Part shown: in pieces, positions 9,801 through 21,481 of the stretch
Layout of the letters: each line of letters begins with the position of its first letter
Numbering within the stretch: the first letter of the stretch is position 1
From: Parietaria judaica
Lineage: Eukaryota; Streptophyta; Magnoliopsida; Rosales; Urticaceae
Assembly (NCBI GenBank): GCA_954871525.1
Contig: OX940865.1
Coordinates: 9,748,606-9,812,605 of the forward strand
DNA length: 64,000 bases
Direction of reading: 5' to 3'
Translations under genes and position numbers: made by a program
Notes under the pieces: generated by a model
Seen by the model: only the letters and a program-made list of their open reading frames with translations
Told to the model about the DNA's origin: nothing
Database searches by the model: none

Positions 9801-12800
9801 CAGTGGCGCCAAAGTTGAGAGAAAGGTCTAAGAGATAATTACTCCTGATTAGAGTTTATTTACAATTGAAATAATATTCTAGGATTCTATAGTTACAGCA
9901 GAGAATAAAAATCCTAACTATATATAATCAAGCAATAATATAAGCATTTGGCCTACTAATGGATGTCATTGAAATCTGCTATTAAGTACAAGAAACCAAG
10001 AGATTACGTGGTAACGGGTTATGACCAGTTTATAATCCATATATATTACTTCCCATCTTTATAGTAGAATATTGGCTTCTGAATTTCATTATCCCCTCTT
10101 TTCGATTTTTTATTCTTTATTTATTGTAATGATTGGTGTCTCGGATGCGATAATGTCCAGAGCGTGACGCTCGGGGATGAAGAGGCAAGTCGCCGGGGAG
10201 TCCAGAAGTCAGTTTTGGAAAGGAAAGGTCCTGCAACATTTAGTTGTGCAGTGGAAATAGTTTCGAAGACAGAGTTGAGAGTTCATCGCAGCTTAGAAAC
10301 GACGGTTGATGCTATCCTTACAGGTAATTCTTTTTCTCATAGAAATTAAAAAAATTGTTTGTTTCTCTAGGCCTTGTTCGGTACTTAGATATTTTTTGAG
10401 GAAAAAGATGGAGAAACCAAATTCTAGGAGAATAACGAGAAAAATAAATATTTTGCTTGTAAGAAAATTTGTATGTAAATTTTATTTTGTTGGTAAGTTG
10501 GTTCATTGGGTGCCTGATGCCATGTGATCAAAAAAATATATTTTTTAACTTGAAACTTCAATCTATTCCTTAGTTTCCATAAATTCTCCTTCAAATTTCT
10601 TTATGAATTCTTTTTCTACTTATCGAAGATTCAATCACATAAAAGTTCATATTCCTTTTTCTGTCCTCATGTGTTTCTGTTAATTATCTTTTTTTTTTGG
10701 GTGAAGGTCGTTATCCAAATGTTGAAGTTCGAAAAAGAAACTTGACCGAGTCGGGTGAAACCCTAGAAAGTGAGCCTTTAGTTATTAGTTCATCTAATAT
10801 GGAGGATGATCCGATGGATGAAGAGACTTTGAATACTTCTGAGAACGGGGCGTTCTACAATGAATTACCTTCAGACGTGTCTCTAAATGATAGAGAAGAA
10901 TCTGGGGAAGAAAGAATTACGGTGTTCCTCTTTGTTTATGGGGTAAAAAGATATCATTATTTCCATCCTTTGTATTTTTTATTTACGTTCATAATGAACA
11001 CGAATTCTTTTAGATCCTTGAGGCGAGTGTGATACAAGGGATTAGGCAGCTGAAGATGGACGATACTGCAATATTCTTGACCAATAATATAAGCGAGGCT
11101 GATGCTCTTCTTGGTTTGCAATCCAAGCTGAAGAAGAACCCCGGGATTCAAGCTGTTGCCAGCTCACGTAGCATACCGGTTTATATGACTAAGGTCATTT
11201 TTTACTTTGATTTTCTTGAAGTTCAAATTACTCCATCAAGGACTGCTTTTTAGTATTATGATATTTTCTTTTCTTTTCTTGTAGACGAGCTCGTTAGTGC
11301 AGATAAGGAAGGCGATTCGGGCAATAGTAAGTGATCACGAAGATGGTTTAAAGAATCTTGGATCGGGTGATAAGTCGAAATCATCAGAGAAGACAGACGC
11401 TCTTGAGGTAACAGACATCTCTCCATGCTTTGAAATTTCGTTTTTTTGTTTCTTGAAATTTGGAGTGATATAATTTTCGCCCCTACACCTAAATGCAATC
11501 TGATAGTTCTCAAGGCGTATGATTTATCATTAACAAGCCTTCAATTATCTGTCACGGACGTGACTATATTCCTCTATTATGTGTTTTTTAATATCTTGTT
11601 AATTTCATTCGGAAATTTAGTTTATTTGCTATGTTTGCGTTTAATTATATTTATGGTTTGTTATATATAGCCTTGCCCAAAGACACCACTTAGTGTAATG
11701 TTTGTTCTTCTAAGAACCCTGAACAATGAGAGAAAGAAGCCAAGTATTATCATAAAATGTGATATTTGCGGAAAATATACCCAAATGTTTTAAAAAACGA
11801 TTTATATGTTCCTTTTTTTTTTCATGGCACCAATTTTCAATGATGAAAAAAATCTAGCATAAGTAATTAAGTTTTTTCCATTAATTTCCCACCGTGAAGT
11901 TTTACATAGTGACGTATTAAATTTTATTTATCAACATTTTCACTCCTTTTGACCATGTATGAGTTACAAGAACTTCAAAGAGTTGACAAAATATCAAAAG
12001 TTCTCACATAGTGGCCGAAACATGTTTTTTTCTATGATGCAAAAACTAAAGCATTGTAGGGGACCTATGTCACTGCGTCAGAAGCGGCAAAAATATGGTA
12101 TAAAAAGAGTGAAAATTAGGCAAAGCATACGTCGCCATGTAGAGCTTCACGGTATGGAATTAATAAAAAAAAAACTTAATTATTTGCACTAAATTTTATA
12201 CATTGAAAACTTGTGCTATCGAAAAACAAATTGTGAATGTAAAAGTCTTTTTTGTTTCGTAATATATGAATGATTTATAAATATCTCTTAAAATAAGTTA
12301 TTTCGTAAATTAGCTTAGTTTCTCTTTGAAGTTTTAGGGTCAGAGCAGGGAAAAAGCTATGTAACGGCCCAAACGTGTGACGACCAATTATGACACTTCT
12401 TGTTCTTGTAGTTTAATTATGTTCTTGATACTTGGGAACTGTTAATAAGTAATGCACTAAACTTTTAAATGATAGTGTTCGTAGTTTAAATCCTAAATTA
12501 GATAATATCATATCGTGTACGGATGACATGCTATACAAAAGTGTTGTAGCTTTCTATATGCCGTCTTCAATGCTTGAAATAGCTTTTATCTCACAGGAGG
12601 CGAGATTAGCGATCGAGCATGTCGTAATCCCAAAAAGCGAGCCCGTGGAGCTGTTGCCAAGGCTGCCCCGTATCAGGTCTCTCCAGCTCGGCTTTATCCG
12701 GACGTACGACCTCGAAGCAGAACAAATTGGCTTGGGCAATGATGCACGCCTCCGCATCCTACCTTTTTATACTCGGCCGAGTGAAGTGGAAGATGATGTC

Positions 12801-12893
12801 TCAGACGGTGAGTATGACGAAGTTATCGATGCTAACGGTAACACGAATGGTTCATCCTATGTTGTGGACAGATTGCCGTTGTTGCCGGATTAA
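6850..12893 (+). CDS. SPD1-like: SPD1/Ycf45-like plastid AAA+ ATPase with R3H domain (nine exons)
   Basis: Spliced exons 6850-7197, 7590-7804, 8264-8414, 8865-9056, 10161-10323, 10707-10942, 11014-11193, 11285-11407 and 12597-12893 all have GT-AG borders and keep one frame, giving a 634-aa protein. The first ~45 residues are rich in Ser/Pro/Arg and poor in acids, as in plastid transit peptides. The P-loop [10 protein letters not shown] is at about 176-185 and a Walker [10 protein letters not shown] at about 250-258. The C-terminal exon carries an R3H-like segment ([19 protein letters not shown]) and a basic/hydrophobic block. This order matches the plant relatives of cyanobacterial/plastid Ycf45, which in Arabidopsis include SEEDLING PLASTID DEVELOPMENT 1, needed for chloroplast formation in cotyledons; length is near that family's ~660-680 aa. 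The first ATG is 6850; no stop or splice defect is visible. Which Arabidopsis paralog is closest is not decided. Confidence 0.9.
9446..9736. mobile_element. 291-bp foldback MITE in intron 4 of the SPD1-like gene
   Basis: The ends are inverted copies for more than 100 bp, starting GGGAAACTTCATAAAATGAC on both strands and running through AAAACACCACATAT, CTCAAGTTT and ACCAAAATACCCC. The centre contains three TGTCC/GGACA words like those arrayed at 1-540. An AT-rich word (ATAAAAAA) flanks both ends and may be the target duplication, but low complexity makes that uncertain. Long terminal inverted repeats suggest a Mutator-type MITE. Confidence 0.8.
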
Positions 12894-13024
12894 TTTGTAG
12901 TCTTTAAAGGGTAGCCTTGACTTATGAATATATTTTAGTGCATACATATTTACAATGATTATAACAGTAAAACCTCACTTGATTATAACAGATTCACCTC
13001 CGACGCTTCAAAATTAGTAGAGTG

Positions 13025-13345
13025 TTTGCTTTTTTTATGCCCTCAACTTTTATTTTTGACAAAAAACATACCCTCAAGTTTAAAAACAACTAATATATAC
13101 CCTTGGTGTATGATTTGATAATTTTACCCTACATCTTCCTTTTCTTTTATTATTTATTATATAATTCAAAAAATAAAACTTTTTAAATTATTTATTTAAA
13201 TATTAACGAGGAGTAATTTTGAGTTTTTAAAAATTACATATATTAGAGGGTATATAAAAGAAAAGAAAATAGACTTTGAGGGTGTACTTTAACGGGTTTA
13301 AAAAATTGAAGGTATATTTTTACTAAAAATGAAAGTTAAAGTATA
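13025..13345. mobile_element. Degenerate foldback MITE, probable
   Basis: ATGCCCTCAACTTTTATTTTTGAC and a following ACCCTCAAGTTTAAA block on the left have imperfect inverted partners on the right (TTTAAAAAATTGAAGGTATA, ATGAAAGTTAAAGTA). Arms are roughly 60 bp with several mismatches. It lies ~130 bp after the stop of the SPD1-like gene. No target duplication was identified. Confidence 0.4.
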
Positions 13346-14849
13346 AGAAAACCAAATTTCTCTTTTAATAATGTGAAATAAATAGCAAAACGACCTCCTT
13401 TGGATTTCGTTTAGAAGCATACCCTTCAAACACCGCTTGCTTAGAAACAAAAATACTATTTGAAAAGAGTATGAACCTAAATGAAAACTCAAATAAGGTT
13501 ATTCTTGCAAATAACTCTAGTCTCTAATAATGTTAATCTATAAACATTTTAGTGTATAAGTATTGCTTCTTTCCATCCAATATTCGGATTGTTATTATAA
13601 GAAAACAAACCTAATTGAATTGGCCAAAATACTTTGTTAAATACATCCACTCACTATGTAATGTAAGTATGTATATGTATTCCATCCGAATTTGCACTTC
13701 CCATTTGTATGCACTCAAAACATCTTCCACGACTTAATATAAAGAGCAATAAAGGGCAAAAGCCTTTTCACAAGGCAATGTCATTGCCTACAAAGGGTGC
13801 TTAACTTTTCTAAAAGCAAGCACTATTTGTTTTTCTTTTTAATATTTGGAGACTATAAAATCGTCCAATAACCTGAAAAATTATGGCAGATTGGTGAAGT
13901 TTGGTTTGGCAAAGCACATTCACTTTCACGCTCTAGTTAGTATCGACAAACCGTGACCAATTGCTGTGAATACCAATGTTGTGCCAATATAATCGTGTCG
14001 AAATAGAATCATTCAATTGAAACCAACTCACTAACTTTACCGTGCCTTTAAATCTTTTGTCTTGAATGGCTCTAAGCTCTTTTAATCAAGACATATAGAT
14101 GATTGTTATATTAAGTGAGATACAACAACCACAAATGTATTTAATTTTAGGTAAAATTAGAAGTAATGTATTCAAGTTTTATTTATAAAAGTCAAAGTAC
14201 TTCAGTCGTGCAAAAGTGTAGAATATATGTGTTTTCCTTACTCATTATGCATTTCTTTTTAGTTTATATTATGACGTGTCATCGGACTACGAGGATACAT
14301 TAATGATAAGTAACTATAAATTAATGGCACTTTTACGCAATTTGATTACGTTTGCCTTAAGAGTAGAACTTATGTACATAATCGTTAATTTTAAAATAAT
14401 TTAGGTACATTGCCGCTATTATCACTAGTAATAATGAATGTAGGAAACGATAGTGCGTTGTTTGACATTGATTTTGGCATTTACACCAAGATAAAGTATA
14501 TGATCACACACGCCTATTTGGAATCTAATGGTTGATTATTATATATAATTTGACAGTGTAAATGTAACATCAATAATATTCCAGACCCTATAGTCTTGTA
14601 AAGTGCGAGTAGTGCGTTCGGAGACATATAACGAAGAATCACGACAAAATCACACGATTGTATAGTCTTCTTCTTGTATGATTTGATATTGACGGGGCCA
14701 AGTCTACAGAAGATCTTGCGTTGACAATCTTTGAATGCTACAGAGTCGCTCGTTCGCAAGACCTGATTTTTCGAGGCTATAACTTTTGACTCGAGCGTTC
14801 AACATATCAGATCGAAGTTCGAGAGAAGAAAAAGGGCTTTGCCGGTCCC
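13346..14849. other. Intergenic stretch, nothing recognised
   Basis: AT-rich sequence without supportable coding frame, RNA gene or clear terminal repeats. The ORFs at 13298-13492 and 14514-14759 (minus) are short and show no domain. Confidence 0.4.
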
Positions 14850-15255
14850 GATTTAAGATGTACAGTAATTTGTGTTAGTAACGATTAATAACTGGTATAT
14901 TTTGATCATTTGTTGCTGTTAGAGACTTCGAGAGACAATATATCTATTCTATGTTAATTCTCGTATTTATGTGTTTATTTGTTAAAGAATGCTGAAAATA
15001 AAATATACTATGCAATTTAATGGAATTAAAATATGAAATTTAAATCTGAAACAATTACATGTATTTTACCCAATTCTGAAAATAAAATCTGCAATTCTGT
15101 TAATTAGTTTAATGTATCGGGTTAAAATATGTTTTATTACCGTGTAGAAAAAAAAAAAAACAGATTTAAGATGTACAGTAATTTGTGTTATTAACGATTA
15201 ATAACTGGTATATTTTTTTTTTTGTTGCAGTTAGAACCTTTGAGAGACAGTATAT
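14850..15255 (+). repeat. Direct repeat pair (~92 bp, 313 bp apart) before MULE fragment
   Basis: 14850-14940 and 15163-15255 share GATTTAAGATGTACAGTAAT, ACGATTAATAACTGGTATAT and a TTGTTGC(A/T)GTTAGA...GAGAGACA tail with few differences. The second copy ends in a plausible splice acceptor (TGTTGCAG) feeding the transposase frame; in the first copy the same site reads TTGCTG and is not an acceptor. This looks like a local duplication of an intron-exon border. Confidence 0.75.
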
Positions 15256-15752
15256 GTATTCGGTTGGATCATCACCAACTTTTCTATTACCCGATGACGG
15301 AGAGAAGGACGACGGGTCAGTTATGTACGAATAATTTAGATTTCACCAATTTGCCTGAAGACTTCGAAGTTAGAGTGAACGACAAATTCACGCGAAAAGA
15401 TTTATTGACTACATCCATGCAAATCATAGCAATAAAACATTATTTTTCATACAAAACTCGTCGGTCTGGCCAATCTCGTTTTGAGATATACTGTATGAAT
15501 GAGGATTGTCGATGGGAAATGAACGCGTCTGTGAGTTCTATTTATAAGATTTGGTTTGTTAAATCTTATATTAATGAACACAACTATTCTGGACGCAATA
15601 CCCAAGAAAAAAATCGCCAGATGACATCCTTCCTAATCCGCAAGTTGGTTAAACAAGATCTATCATGGTTTGGGAGATAGATTAACACCGAAGGGCGTGG
15701 CGGAGATTATGCAAAATCGATATAGAGTCAAAGTAAGCTATTTCCAAGCTTA
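15222..15752 (+). pseudogene. Mutator-like (MuDR) transposase N-terminal fragment, frameshifted
   Basis: The 152-codon frame contains the plant MuDR DNA-binding (DBD_Tnp_Mut-type) layout from about residue 48: VNDKFTRKDLLTTSMQIIA, KHYFSYKTRRSG, then CMNEDCRWEMNAS (Cys pair) and FVKSYINEHNYS, close to the usual CxxxxCxW...H pattern. After the TAG near 15680 the family sequence resumes in another frame as LTPKGVAEIMQNRYRVKVSY and then meets a TAG where the family has a Trp. So there is at least one frameshift and one nonsense change, and the catalytic DDE region is missing. The first ATG is at 15294; an acceptor at ~15229 suggests that the transcript began upstream. Confidence 0.8.
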
Positions 15753-16063
15753 GTTAGGACAGACTAAATCACCAATTTTCCGATTATCTGCATATATATG
15801 GTTCAACAAATCACCAATTTTCCGATTATTTGGATTTCTTAAGAATTTTTCTTGAAGCTTGTTCTCATTGGTAGTTGCATGAACGTGTTTGGAAGTGGGC
15901 TACATTTGAGACCTGTACAAAACACAAAGATAATTAAGATAATGAAAACTGAAATCAACAAAAATAACCAAAAATCAATAGAAAAGGCCATTAAATCAAT
16001 AAATATTACCAGAAATTAACATATGAACATAAATTAACAAATATTACCAGAAATGTATTCAAA
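15753..16063. other. Spacer inside MULE remnant
   Basis: No recognisable coding. A phrase CAAATCACCAATTTTCCGATTAT occurs twice around 15768 and 15808 (a ~40-bp tandem duplication). Confidence 0.5.
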
Positions 16064-16330
16064 CTATTTGATTGTAAACTCCACAAGCTCGGGTCCAACT
16101 CGGAAGCACAAACACTGATTGTCATCTCCATTAACTTGACGCATGACCATTTGGTGCACTAATTGTTTCGAAATAGTTGTGCCATTTATTTAAAAAAAAT
16201 ACCCAAACGGTCCTGCCGCAAATAGATTACGCAAGTTCTCCGTTTTTAAATGGCCATCAATGTTATTTAGAATGGACAGTTTTGAGTGGGAATGAATCCT
16301 TTGTTTTGACTTCCAAAGCGATTTAGGCAC
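16064..16330 (-). pseudogene. DUF1985-like fragment, typical MULE cargo
   Basis: On the minus strand one frame reads VPKSLWKSKQR, then LRNLFAAGPFGYFF, an in-frame TAA formed at a run of T, then ISKQLVHQMVMRQVNGDD and FRVGPELVEFTIK before a stop. The order (short helix, a phrase like FG-hydrophobic, LVH-xx-xRQV, then F-x-V-G...F) matches DUF1985, a domain found with Ulp1-like peptidases in MULE-carried genes of plants. No Ulp1 peptidase follows. It lies opposite in strand to the transposase fragment ~350 bp away, which fits a decayed MULE carrying a second gene. Confidence 0.55.
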
Positions 16331-17289
16331 AACATAACTACCAGGCTGCAAAACAAAATTATAAATTATTTTAGTGAAATAAATTATTAACGATTCGGAA
16401 ACATATTAACGGAACTTAACGTACATCAACAAGTTCAATCGGGACAACATCCCCTTGTTTGATGATTTCTGTTTACTGACGCTTGATCGTGCACGCTTCT
16501 TATTGATTCCTATGATAATCAACGACAATCAACATTAATTAATGGGAGATATCATCAACAAAATAACCGAATGAACATATTAACATAAATTCATGGGAGA
16601 TTTCAGCAAATAAAAACATAAATTAACACAAACAAAGAACTCCATTCAACAACCCAAACCGAATATCGTGTATTAAAAATCCAAACACGATTAAAACCCA
16701 AACCGATTGAACATAAAAAACCCAAACGGAATATCGTGTATTAAAGCAAACAAAACATAACTCGTGTGATGACTCGCCGGGGATGAACTCGCCGTTAATG
16801 GCCAATAAAAACACATGCAATCGATTTTCAACCCAAAATACCCAAATTAACAGAAAAAAAAATCAAACATAACCCATGTATTAACCGAACCATAATATAC
16901 TAGCAAAATATTTGAATGCCATACCGGTTAATAGAAGGCGAAGCCTCGCCGGTGATGATTTCGCCGTTAATGGCCGGTGATTGTGACAAAGACTATGGAA
17001 GCTCGAAGAATATGGAGAGAGCTCGGTGAGAGTGTTTCTTCGATAAGAGAGAAAATGAATGAGGTCAATATAATGAAGTTTAAAATTTAAATCAGCAAAA
17101 AAAAAGTGAGGTGGTTGAAATTTATTGCTACGAAATAAATACCAATTCCAATCAATATATCGATACATAATTAATGTAATTAATTTTTTCAGATTAATAA
17201 CCCACAAATTACGTGGTTAATTGTATTTATTTTTATCGTTTTTAATTATTAAGGGTAAGAATGTAATTAGAAATTCACTTAAATGGTTA
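16331..17289. repeat. Low-complexity MULE remainder with short internal repeats
   Basis: CCGAATATCGTGTATTAAA/CGGAATATCGTGTATTAAA occurs at about 16658 and 16727, and a CTCGCCG...TTCGCCGTTAATGGCC phrase occurs at about 16775 and 16945. These look like decayed tandem duplications. Open frames on the minus strand over 16623-17207 show no domain. Confidence 0.4.
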
Positions 17290-17863
17290 ATTGGCTAGTT
17301 TACAAAATTATCCAAAGTTTGGCTATTTTGCTAAACCCACTTTCAAGATGCCAAGATTGGCTATTACCCTTGAGCTTGACTCATTTAATGAACCAAAGCC
17401 CATTAGGTCATTAATGAACTCTGGATATAAATACCCAACAATAGCTCATAATTCATTATCCAAGCATCCAAAAATCCTAATTAGGAGAGAATTTCGACCA
17501 ACCCCTTTCCGAAGGCCAAAGTCGAGTTTTCTCCTCCCCGTGCCACGACAAAGTCGTCATTCAATCACTGAGACTGACCTAGCAGTTCGACGAGGTGATT
17601 TATGGTCAACAGACGTTCTTGTAGCGATGTGATGAACAATATAGAGGCTCGACATGTGGAGCTTTGATCTGGAATCCGAGATAGCTGATCGCCTGAACTA
17701 GGAGAAATCGGCCAAAAAAATACTAGTTGGCAAAAGTATCTAAAAATTGATTAAGTATCGCTACCAAATTATATTGATTCTCGTAGTTGATCTAGATTAT
17801 TTGTTCGCGGATATCCCAAGATTTCCGCATCGAATTGAGAATAGTCCCCCCGAAAACCCAACA
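17290..17863 (+). mobile_element. Divergent solo LTR of the copia family at 30,214
   Basis: The right end GAATTGAGAATAGTCC...CCCAACA, the phrases TTGGCAAAAGTA, TATAGAGGCTCGACA, GGCCCATTAGGTCAT-like and GATATAAATACCC all occur in the same order and spacing as in the 642-bp LTRs at 30214 and 37858. Right boundary 17863 is clear (CCAACA). The left boundary is not; by alignment of the TATA box it should be near 17,220. No internal retrotransposon sequence is attached. Confidence 0.6.
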
Positions 17864-19250
17864 CTTGATCCCCATCGCCTCCGATTTGTGTGCAAACCTA
17901 CGACGAGTGTTGCAAGAATTTGCAATTGTACATTTAATGCGCGGACCTTCAATCCGAACTTGTTCTTGTTTACCGATCTCGCCGCTGCATCAGATGTACA
18001 TGACTGCTTCAACCTTGTTTCTGTTGATGCAAAGACTAGTGATTGTTTTTTTTTATTTTTCAAAAGCAAGCTAGCTATATGAGTGATAGGATACATCATA
18101 CATATAACTATAGGTATCGGTGATTGTTTTATTTAAGGCAACTAAAATTAGTGGAAAAACCAATGTCTAAATGAAGCGTCACATAACAATAAAATATACT
18201 TGATTGTTTAGTATTTTTTTCTTCTTTAACCATAAAAAATGGGTCGTTCGTGCATTTGTTCTTACTTCTTGGCAATAAAATAAGAAAAAAAGAAAAAGAA
18301 AAACTTTATTTAAGGTCTTAGAAAGTTAAAGTACAGTGCAGAAAAAAACTCAAATGCAATGACAAGCGTGTGGCCTAGTAGTAACATATTTAGCGAATCA
18401 AATAGTCTTAATTTTACGACATTTTGAAGATAGTGAATTAAGCTTCTTGAAGATAATTGCAAGTCTAAGCTTTAAGTGCTAGAGATATAGGATTAAATAA
18501 GACACAATGAAGATAATATGATGACAAGATTAAGGTCCGGCCCAATAATGTTCAAAGGTTTGGGAAAAAATAAAATTAGCCTTGTCTAAATTATTTCGGA
18601 GATTAAGATTTGATTTTGATATCAAGGATGAGAGGAAAGTTACGCATCCACACCGGTCTAATATCAAGAACGGTATTTTCATGAGGTTGGGTGACAATTA
18701 ACCGGTTCTTGGACTTGTCTTATTGTCGGAAATAATGAAAAGTACTACCAATGGTATTTAATCCCATGGAGTCAAATTTAACACCTCCGAAATCGAATAG
18801 TCGATAAAATGATAGAGCAAGTTTCATGAATATGATCCAAGTGTAGAAAATATAAGTAGGAACTAGGAATGGAGATTTATGGGGTTATTATTAACTGAAT
18901 AATAATATTTAGATATTATTGAAATGTTGAATTCTCTTTTCAGCAAACCGTGCAATCTTTAGGGCATAATGATTACACGGTTTGCTGGTGCATTTTTATT
19001 AAGATAGAAAATAATATATTATATTAATAAGATTGATTTAATATTTTCTATATTGATTTCATATTTTCTATATTGATAATTTTAAAATGAAAACATAATT
19101 AACATATTAGAAAGAAAAAAAAAGCACTATAACTTCTATCTCTCACTCTTCTCTACGAGTCTCAGTCTTTTTATCCCTCCGGCTTGCGTTGTCAAAGTTC
19201 TAAGAACTTCGGTATGTCCACGGTATACAAGCGGCAACCTTCTGTTTTCA
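17864..19250. other. Intergenic, one hairpin, no gene recognised
   Basis: AT-rich. The frames at 17747-18082 show no known domain. The only clear structure is the inverted repeat at 18941-18987. Confidence 0.4.
18941..18987. other. Perfect-looking 17-bp inverted repeat (hairpin)
   Basis: CAGCAAACCGTGCAATC, a 13-nt spacer, then GATTACACGGTTTGCTG: 16 of 17 positions pair. There is no T-run or gene at either side and the arms are too short for a typical plant miRNA precursor. It may be a foldback from a templated repair or the core of a small MITE. Confidence 0.6.
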
Positions 19251-19279
19251 TGAATTTGACATAAAGAGAATTAATGTGT

Positions 19280-20814
19280 AAAGATAACTTAGAGTCGAAT
19301 CCAAGGTTCGGGCCTCGAGCTAGACCCGGTGAAAACGTGGATAATTGAATGCAGAGTCAACATGAGTTGACTGGCGATCGTCAAAGCTGGAGGCGAATTC
19401 TTTGTCTTGGGCGAGCCTCCGGTTTATTCTGGGCGATCCTTGTTGAATTTCCTTCCTTGGGGAACTCCTCGTCTTGTTGAAGCTCCTCGTCTATACGAAC
19501 TCCTTGTCTTGGCGAAGCTCCTCGCCTAGGAGAACTCCCGTCTTGGCGAAGCTCCGAGGTGTTCTTGATGATCTCTTCGTAATTTTCCTTATTTAAAGAG
19601 CTCCTGTGGCGAGGGAAGACCTGGAAAAAAGGGTAGATCGGGCCCGTGCCCCGTCGCTTATGGTTGGGCGAGGTTGCCTACATATCTCAGTTTAAGAGAA
19701 TCAGGTCCCACATATTTCAGGGTTAGTAAATGACGGGTGATTAATGATTTGGTTTGACTCGTCGGAAGTGCCGATGTTGGCGGCGCGGGGGTGGCTTTTG
19801 CCAGTGGCGAGGGTGTCGTAGTAGACGGTGCGGGTGTTGGCGAGCTCGTATGACGAGGGCCTTGACCGGTAAGGGTGGCCTTGGCAATGCCTGATGATAT
19901 CAGGCGAAGCGTATGACCACGTCAAACAACTTCTCTTTTGGCGATGCTTATTCTCTTGATAAGTCTCAGCTCTATATGGTCCCTCCTGACGAGCCTTTAG
20001 TGGTGGTGAAGGCACCGAGTTATGCGGGAACAAGATGGGGGCGATTTTCTAGAAAAAGAAGAGGAGAAGCTCTGGAGAAAGTTATGAGAGAATGTGCTGA
20101 AATGAGGAGGAGAAGGAGCCTTCTATAGGAAAAACCAATTCCCATTAATTGCACAGGGAGGGGCCTGCAAATTTGACCTTGCCAGGGGGGCCTTGCTGTG
20201 GCTCCTTGTCATGGCGAGGACCTCCTCGGTGCTCCGTATCTCACCTACAATGCCTTCTGGGTGTCCACTAGTTTTTATGTTGAGTCCAGAGGAATCTAGA
20301 GGACTTCCCGAGGATCGTCGTACGCTCGGATCTCCTCGTCGTTTGGAATTATTGTGATTTATCCCTTCGTCATACTATGGCGAGGTAGATCGTCATGCCG
20401 AGGTGACTCGTCAGGGACCTCGTCAGGAGGCTCGTCGAGGGACCTCGTTGGGACGCTCATCGCGGACCTCGTCGTGAGGCTCGTCGGAGGACCTCGTCAG
20501 GGTACCTCGTCGGGGGACCTCGTTGGGAGGCTCATTAGGGGACCTCATCGGGGTACTTTGTCGAGAGGCTCGTCAGGGGACCTTGTCAGGAGGCTCGTCG
20601 GGGGGCCTCGTCAGGAGGTGCCTTTTCGATCAAGGGTTTTGTCTTCTTCATCTTTTTGGCTCCGGGCCTCGCCAAATACTTTGGGTTGGGCCTTTGATCT
20701 TCGATTTCGTCGGTGAGCTTTGAATTTCACTAATGGGCCTTGACTTTTGCTAATGGGCTTTTACTTTTGCCGGTGAGGCTCTATTTTTATATGTCTCAAA
20801 AAATGCACATAACA
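19280..20814. mobile_element. Probable solo LTR with CTCGTC-rich tandem repeats
   Basis: The right end (GGGCCTCGCC...TTTATATGTCTCAAAAAATGCACATAACA) and an interior phrase (AGGACTTCCCGAGGATC...GGATCTC) are shared, in the same order, with 39540-39998. Both end in AACA at one side, and the reverse strand starts TGTTAT, which fits an LTR. The left end here is not defined. GC-rich blocks at 19380-19620 are also repetitive (GGCGAAGCTCCTCG, CTTGGCGAAGCTCC). The frames within are low-complexity and not genes. Confidence 0.45.
20393..20620. repeat. Degenerate ~20-bp minisatellite (GGACCTCGTC / GGAGGCTCGTC)
   Basis: At least ten alternating copies of GGACCTCGTC and GGAGGCTCGTCGG with point variants. 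It lies inside the probable LTR. The related copy at 39,700 keeps only a few CTTCGTCGG units, so copy number varies between family members. Confidence 0.8.
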
Positions 20815-21481
20815 AATATCATTTTTTCAAACTGACTTTTGAGTATCCAATTACATATTTGACCAAGAAAATTCCATAACTTTTTTAATTTTTTTTCCAC
20901 TCAACCCTTACATATCTCTTACAAAGAAAATTAATTTTTTTTTCTTCTTTTGGTCAATGTGCCCGCCGTATAACCAAGCTCAATAAGTGATGGTAAAGGT
21001 ACCTAATCTATTCCGGTTTTACTCAGGGCGACTTGTTCACCGAGGCTAGTCCAAACAACCGCTAATACCCTTGCCATACGCGACAGTTACTCTCGCACCA
21101 CCATTATCACCTCCAACGACGATACAAATCACATCGCAATTCATCCATTTACCACTAACCTAAGTGATGACCTGATTATCTTTGATATACGTAGGAAGCT
21201 TTTGCTAGACAAGGGTCCGGTATCATTCTTTCTCTTTTGCAGGAACTCCCCGCCGCCGATACATACACCGTCGGGGAAAGGAAGAGAGCAGGAGCAAATC
21301 GGAACCTCGCCGTACACAGAGATTTTGCCACCAACAAAGCTGAGACATTATTCAGCATCGTTCAGTCCACCTTTGACCGCACCCGCGACTACAAGGGCGG
21401 GCCCTAGTAGAACCGTAGACCGGGTACTGCCGTTAGTAAAATTTCACGCATTAACACTATGTTTAAAATTCAAGTGGTTAA
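20815..21481. other. Degenerate coding-like stretch, not identified
   Basis: Base composition is balanced and coding-like between ~20950 and 21450, but every frame is broken and no domain is convincing. A possible pseudogene fragment; family not recognised. Confidence 0.3.

Noticed and set aside
17747..18082. ORF pair after the solo LTR
   Set aside because: Begins inside the LTR and shows no known domain.
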